NCBI GenBank assembly: GCA_005406025.1
Contig: BGZK01000141.1
Location: forward strand, 558,001-622,000
Reading direction: 5' to 3'
Source: Eumeta japonica
Taxonomy: Eukaryota > Arthropoda > Insecta > Lepidoptera > Psychidae
Length of the DNA: 64,000 bases
Each line of letters begins with the position of its first letter. The first letter of the stretch is position 1. The position numbers and the translations under genes were made by a program. Under the pieces are notes generated by a model that was not told where the DNA came from, did not search any database, and saw only the letters and a list, made by a program, of their open reading frames with translations. Positions 58,713 through 64,000 of this stretch are shown piece by piece.

Positions 58713-59162
58713 ACATATTACGGTACGATTTCAGAAAAAAATTCAAAATTATTAAAAAAATATAATATTTATACTGCCTTTAAAACAACTAACTATTTAA
58801 AAACTTTATATAACATTAAATATAAATTGCACAATAATAAAAAAATCTGAATTTATAAATTAACTTGTGATGAATGTAAATCGGTATATATAGGACAAAC
58901 CGGACGTTGTTTTGAAAATAGATACAAAAAACATATTTCGTCCTTTAAAAATAATAAATCAAATAGACTCATTTTATTTATACATTTAATAGAATCTGGT
59001 CATAAGCTCAACGATCACAAGTTCGATGTTTTACATGTGTGTGAGGAGGGGTTACGTTTAAATGTTTTTGAATCTTTCGAAATTTTAGAACATAAAGATA
59101 ATAAAATGCCCAACGACCAAATTAATATTTATAAATCACCATTATTGGACGCTTGCCTGTAA
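58713..59162 (+). pseudogene. Penelope-like element remnant: RT tail and GIY-YIG nuclease
   Basis: One frame reads GTISEKNSKLLKKYNIYTAF, then IYKLTCDECKSVYIGQTGR (the GIY-YIG core in its Penelope form, with CxxC), KKHISSFKNNKSN, then HLIESGHKLNDHKFDVL and ends PLLDACL at TAA 59160-59162. This is the C-terminus of a Penelope-like retroelement, whose reverse transcriptase is followed by a GIY-YIG endonuclease. A TGA at 58848-58850 interrupts it just before IYKLT. The rest of the RT upstream is not recognised. Confidence 0.8.
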
Positions 59163-62100
59163 CTATTTGGGTAATGGTTGGTGATGGTTAGTCTGTGACA
59201 ATTGACAGGGATGTCTATTGGTGATGGTCTGTGGCTGCTGGTAGAGATGCTTTCGTCACCCTTTGACGTATTGCATGATAGCATTTCACATGAAAAGGTT
59301 GGGTCCGCATTTGTCGGTTGTTTTTAACAGCCCTTACGCCCTGATGGGTGTGACTGTCTGCATTTTCTCGAGGATGTGCCTAGTTGGCGTGAAACGTATG
59401 TAGAAATTAACAATATAACGATAAGCGGACTAAGATAAATAAAAAATTGACACTTGCTTTGGTGTTCAATATGTGTCGATCCTCTCGAATCAATATTAAA
59501 TTCTTTGCATGGAGATTAGTGAAAGAACTCGAGATTCGAGGGTCAGCGGTGGGTTGCATGCTGTATGTTAATGCATGTTGCAGGCAGGCGTCTGTAACAA
59601 CAATCTGTTTTTTGTATTTGACCCCACGTACCGCAAGGCACTGAATTAGTCTAGTCAACATGTTAAAAACTGTGTTAATCCTTGATAACGGTCTTAAAAA
59701 TATGAGCGATAGCTCATTCGATTCGGAATGAACTCTAGATAAAATTTTTATAAAGATTTTACTGCATATCTAATGCAAAAGTTATAAACAAATTAAGAAA
59801 AAAAGGTATATAGTTTTTCGCTTATATCTCGAAAATTATTAACATTTAGGAATTTGGAAAAAACACTTAAAGAGGAGGAAATTTCGAATAAAAAACCTCC
59901 AACTTACGGAACTATCTCCTTTATTTATAATTTTAGTTTAACTCTGAAAATAGGGCTCCGCGCGGACGTTTCGACACCGGCGCATTGCCGCTGTCGATGA
60001 AATATTTTTATTAGTTTCTATTAAAATTGCTTACTTATCCTTAATAGTTAAGTTGGTAAATTATAATTAATAGTGGTGTTTGTGTAATAATCTTAATATT
60101 ATTAGCCAAGTTTATTTTTCTTTTAAAAATAAATTAGATGCATCATGTATTACCGAATCTATATTATTATGTCGCAACCATATCTCGATTTGAGTTTGTC
60201 TAGAACTCGACGCGTGCGCCGCGGTACGAATACTTTTGATGGTGTGGCTTCTCGTTGTTTGGCTACCCGTACGTACGTGCCTGTTTTATTGTTTCAGCAA
60301 ATACAAGCGAGAGCCGCATAGGCTCAACTTGTGCAATCTATGGAAACGGAAATTAAAATTCATGAGCTTATCAATTTGCCTTCATAATATTAGTAGTCAG
60401 CGATGTGTTTATTGTCGTGTGTGCCGCTTTTACCGTGCTTTGCAGTCGGCTGCTGCCGCCGTGTTGTAAGCTTTGTAGCGATAAGCGGTGTAGGATTGTT
60501 TGTGTTTATTCTAAAGCGTAATGCGCTTAGTATGTATATATGTTTAAGCGTAATTTGTAAAGTTGGTAAAAAATGAATCAAATTTATTAACTGTGTAAGA
60601 GTTTTTAAATACATTTTTTTTTTTGTGGAATTAGTAAATCTCGTCTATTTTAAAACTGGATCGTTTCATATTTTGTGTTGTATCAGAAAAAGCCGATATT
60701 TCAATTTCTTCAATTCTTAGGGATTCAGGTCGAAGTCATAAAAGAGAGGCAAAATTGTTAATTTTTTTTTTCATATTATATTTAATCAAAAATTATTTTT
60801 TAATTGTTCGGATACTGGAAAAGTCTATATTTTTAGTTGATTTCATAAAAATGTAACTATTGTATTTGTCCTCATCACGCAACTTTTGAAAAAAAAATCC
60901 TGTTTACCGACTTAACTCGACGAGCTGAGTCAGAAAATACATGTAGTTCAAAAATTTATATATATATACTATATAACGCGGTCTTGTCAGCACGATAGCG
61001 TCTACAAAAGTAGAATTCAAACTTGAGTCAAACCGGTTAACTAGTTTAGCAATTACAGCATTTTAAAATGTTGAAAATCTGAAAATAACATATTTTTACT
61101 AATAAAATGAAATCTACTTCCATTTCGGCTACCGAATGGCTTTTTTTTTCTTGTAAACTGCATCACCAAACCTATAAGTTTGATTTTTTTTTTAATGTTC
61201 AAAGACCGAAGATAATTAAGGTGTGTTTTCCACATATTTTCGATTTAAATCATAAATCGACGTGACGTGCGTTGTATTACAAATTGGTCCTTTTCTGGAC
61301 GTAAAAGTAATGCCATCGGTTTAATCTTGTATTTGATAAAACAGCGGGAACTGATTTTTTTAAATCTTGCATTCTATAGAAGTTGTTACAATCGGTCGCC
61401 GCGTTCTCCTTTGATTCCGAATCTTTATTCAATGGCATCTCAGTCATAAATTTTGTAGTTTTGTCCGTTTTGAATTATAAAGGGGTATTTACCTTAACAG
61501 AATTTAGTAGGTGTAATTTGATATCGCCGACGCCTTTTGGACGATATTCTATTTATATATATATATATATGTGTGCGTACATATCGGCAATCACACGCAG
61601 GTTTCTTTTCTGCTTTTTCATGTGCGTTACAAAATATACAATTTATATACTAGTGCTATGAAGATTTTAAGACTATCTTATTTATGGAATTGTTAATTTT
61701 TAATTTTCAAAGCTACGATAGACGGCGTAAATTTGCGGCCGTCGTCCATCTAACCGATATTGTCACTACGTAAGTGTATTTGTTAGTTAATTTGTTTTTG
61801 TTTTTAGTTCAGCAATGGAGAAACGGATTGACTTAATTTTTTACATGGATATAGATTATGGACTGGATCGTGACATAAGTTACTTTTTAATCCCATAATA
61901 ATCCGCGGTCCCTGTGGAATAGTGATTATGACTAATTCTGTAATTAGTTATTCGATTTGAAAAAAAATAAAATATTTTGTATCCTGGTTTAATTTTGAAA
62001 TGATTTTTAAGATGCCATTTGTTTTGTGAAAATAAGATATGGCTGTTTTCATATGATTTACTTTGAATTTTATAATGAAAAAAAATATTAAAAGTGAAGC

Positions 62101-62560
62101 ATTCATAATATTTTTTTTTTCATTTTTGTATAAATTTTAAGTGAATTTTACAAATTTTTCACTTTTAATTTCAGCTTTCAACTTAAGTTATGTTGATCGA
62201 CGTATCAATGCTATGTGGTTATTTTAGATTTTAGTATTCCACGTTAAATAGTTTTCTAATTTAATGAGTTGTGATAGTTAAAACAGATTTAAATGAATCT
62301 TCATACTTTTCGTTTTGGTATCTGTACAGTATTGGTTAAAAATTTATCTACGTTTGTGAACTTCTGTGATATTATTATTAAATTTTTATATCCTTGGTAA
62401 AGCAATTATTTGGTCAACTTGGCTGCAGCACGAAAGTGAGCCGACTTGCTCGGTGAGACACTGTACTCTCTTGGAACACAGACGAGAAATAACAGTTTCC
62501 GCTGTGGCTTTCGTCCAGTGAGCGAGAGTTTCAGTGGCTCACTTTGCCGTCAATTCCCCT
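59163..62560. other. No gene supported
   Basis: A CpG-containing patch at 60190-60480 might be a promoter or 5' exon, but no splice partner was found. An (AT)n run lies at about 61552-61570. Confidence 0.4.
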
Positions 62561-62620
62561 CCATCAACCCATTTTTCCTCCATCAATCTACTTTCCCTTC
62601 ATCAACCCACTTTCCTTTGC
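62561..62620. repeat. Three-copy 20-bp tandem repeat
   Basis: 'ccatcaacccatttttcct', 'ccatcaatctactttccctt' and 'catcaacccactttccttt' in tandem, beside the lepidopteran repeat at 62655. Confidence 0.7.
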
Positions 62621-62654
62621 ATTCAGATAGATATTCCATTCCTATCCAATAGTC

Positions 62655-62765
62655 CGGCAACGCATTGGTGATTATTCTGGGGTTGCGAGTGTCCATGGGT
62701 GGCGGTGACCTACTCTCTGGTGGCTTGCATGCTCGTTTGCCACTCGAAGATGCTATGAAAAAATC
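62655..62765. repeat. Lepidopteran interspersed repeat end
   Basis: 'ccggcaacgcattggtgatt', 'gtgtccatgggtggcggtga' and 'gctcgtttgccac' follow the order of a common lepidopteran repeat (from memory). No coding sequence. Confidence 0.6.
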
Positions 62766-64000
62766 AAAGTAATAATGATAATTACCTTGTCAGTCTTTAT
62801 GGCTCATAGAGCGCGGATTTCCATTTCGTTCTGCTCTAGACTAAAGTTTATTCGAATTTTAGAAATTGACTATTGAAATGTCACACAGTTAAAAAGCCAA
62901 CTTTTAGTGCACCTTTTATGCCTTTTAATGTTGTCGAGGCAAGACGTTATAAAGAAAAAAAAAATGTACGAATGTGCGTAAATCAATTCAAGAAACACGA
63001 TCGTAACAGTCGACGTCCCCTTTCTAGTTCATTTGAATAAACAATGATACCGAAACAAACTGTAAAAATCATCAGACGAAATAGCAATAAAAGAGCACAT
63101 GCAAATCGAGGCGCGTGAAGAGGCCGTAGACGGGCGGACGGACTGTCGTCGAAGCGATTCCATAAAAATATATTGCGAGCAGCGAAAGCGGCAGGGGAAA
63201 TAACGTTATGCCTCCTACAGATTGAGATAACGCGTTTCGTCTGCTGCCTGCGCGAATCATCACTTTCGCTTGTGGAAAGTCAAAACAAGATTGTTGTATT
63301 TGTCAACCGCATTTTTATTATCAATTTTCGTTGATAGATTAACGTTAGACACGCCATAGGCTTGTGCGTCTAATACAAGGCACATTCTGTTGGTATTTTT
63401 ATTAGTCTCTTGTAATACTCGATTCTAGCCAAAGACGAATAAATCGAATAAGGCCAAAATATTAGAGTAGGAAGTCACGTAAAGAGTTTAATGAGTGAAA
63501 AATATAAAACTGTGTTTGTTTGTCCTTATTAAACTTATCGTGCCTTTTTTTTCTTAATTTTTCATTTACACACTCGAATACTGCAGGCGCAGTATGATCC
63601 GGTGTTGTCTATTGTAATTGCAATAAATAGTGAAGATTAAAAAAAATTGGATTTCTTGATTTAATAAAACAACTTAAAATGTCATGGCTGTGCTTCAAAT
63701 ACTATGTTTAATTAAATACTTCGTTCGCACGTATCAGGGGGAATCATTTGATTTGAGTCTAAAAAAAATCTAACTGTACAATCGTCCCTATCGACCACTC
63801 TCACGTATTTTATTCCGTTAATCCTTGACCGAGGATGATTATAACACCATAATACTAGAACTGTTGATCCCTCTCCACCGGGTGTGATCGAATCGGCAAT
63901 ATAATCGATACTTAATGCGATCTCTCGGACTATCTGTTGTAGTTAATCGATGTAATACGGTGCCGGTATGCGGCCGGCGCAGCGCTTCATCGTCTAACTA
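62766..64000. other. No gene seen
   Basis: Mixed AT-rich and moderately GC-rich DNA. Small frames at 63072-63263 and nearby are not protein-like. Confidence 0.4.

Noticed and set aside
60236..60614. Overlapping frames near a CpG patch
   Set aside because: No recognisable protein and no splice partners; kept only as a possible promoter region.
61710..61772. Exon-like stretch YDRRRKFAAVVHLTDIVT with donor GTAAGT as a possible DUSP11 exon
   Set aside because: The family motif is [IV]IDLT; His replaces Asp and the phase does not match the donor at 48551.

Overview
The window looks like a stretch of a moth or butterfly genome (Lepidoptera; inferred). It is AT-rich, has short GT-AG introns, and carries interspersed repeats I recognise as typical of Lepidoptera: the GGCCAAGTGCGAGTCGG element near 7.9-8.1 kb, the 'atactaatattat' repeat near 14.9 kb, and the 'ggcaacgca...gtgtccatggg' repeat near 62.7 kb. 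Protein-coding content is sparse and all of it is eukaryotic. No rRNA, tRNA or CRISPR array was found.

Layout. 2.8-17.6 kb, plus strand: the 3' part of a REEP-family (ReepA-like) ER-shaping protein gene. The exon with the protein's start lies left of the window. The gene has at least three alternative C-termini, one of them a long extension interrupted by an in-frame TAA. Its introns contain a 1.55-kb foldback element and a broken mariner that itself carries a nested 0.55-kb element. 18.4-21.5 kb, plus: a weakly supported, unnamed multi-exon candidate gene. 21.5-25.05 kb, minus: a TEX10 (Ipi1-like) ribosome-biogenesis gene whose reading frame is broken three times by apparent single-base indels. 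27.6-28.5 kb: small, probably decayed SAP-domain (plus) and THAP-domain (minus) fragments facing each other. 29.4-30.0 kb, plus: intact NOP16. 30.35-33.7 kb: a pogo/Tigger-like element (by its ends) with a nearly complete PIF/Harbinger transposon inserted in it. 35.2-35.8 kb, minus: intact intronless DPCD.

37.1-40.9 kb: a mariner scrap, a 28-unit array of a 47-bp satellite with an 8-unit higher-order period, and a foldback element with long inverted arms. 42.0-45.8 kb, minus: a GC-rich, 5'-truncated, frame-broken Jockey-type LINE. 46.7-48.55 kb, plus: the first two coding exons of a DUSP11/PIR1-type RNA phosphatase; its catalytic exon is not seen in the remaining 15 kb. 48.6-64 kb is almost gene-free and holds a terminal-inverted-repeat element, a hAT transposase remnant, a Penelope GIY-YIG remnant and low-complexity repeats.

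Functional view. TEX10 and NOP16 both act in nucleolar assembly of the large ribosomal subunit and lie in head-to-head orientation about 4.3 kb apart. The other host genes (REEP, DPCD, DUSP11) have no evident link. Much of the rest is transposon-derived, including three nested or adjacent transposon structures.
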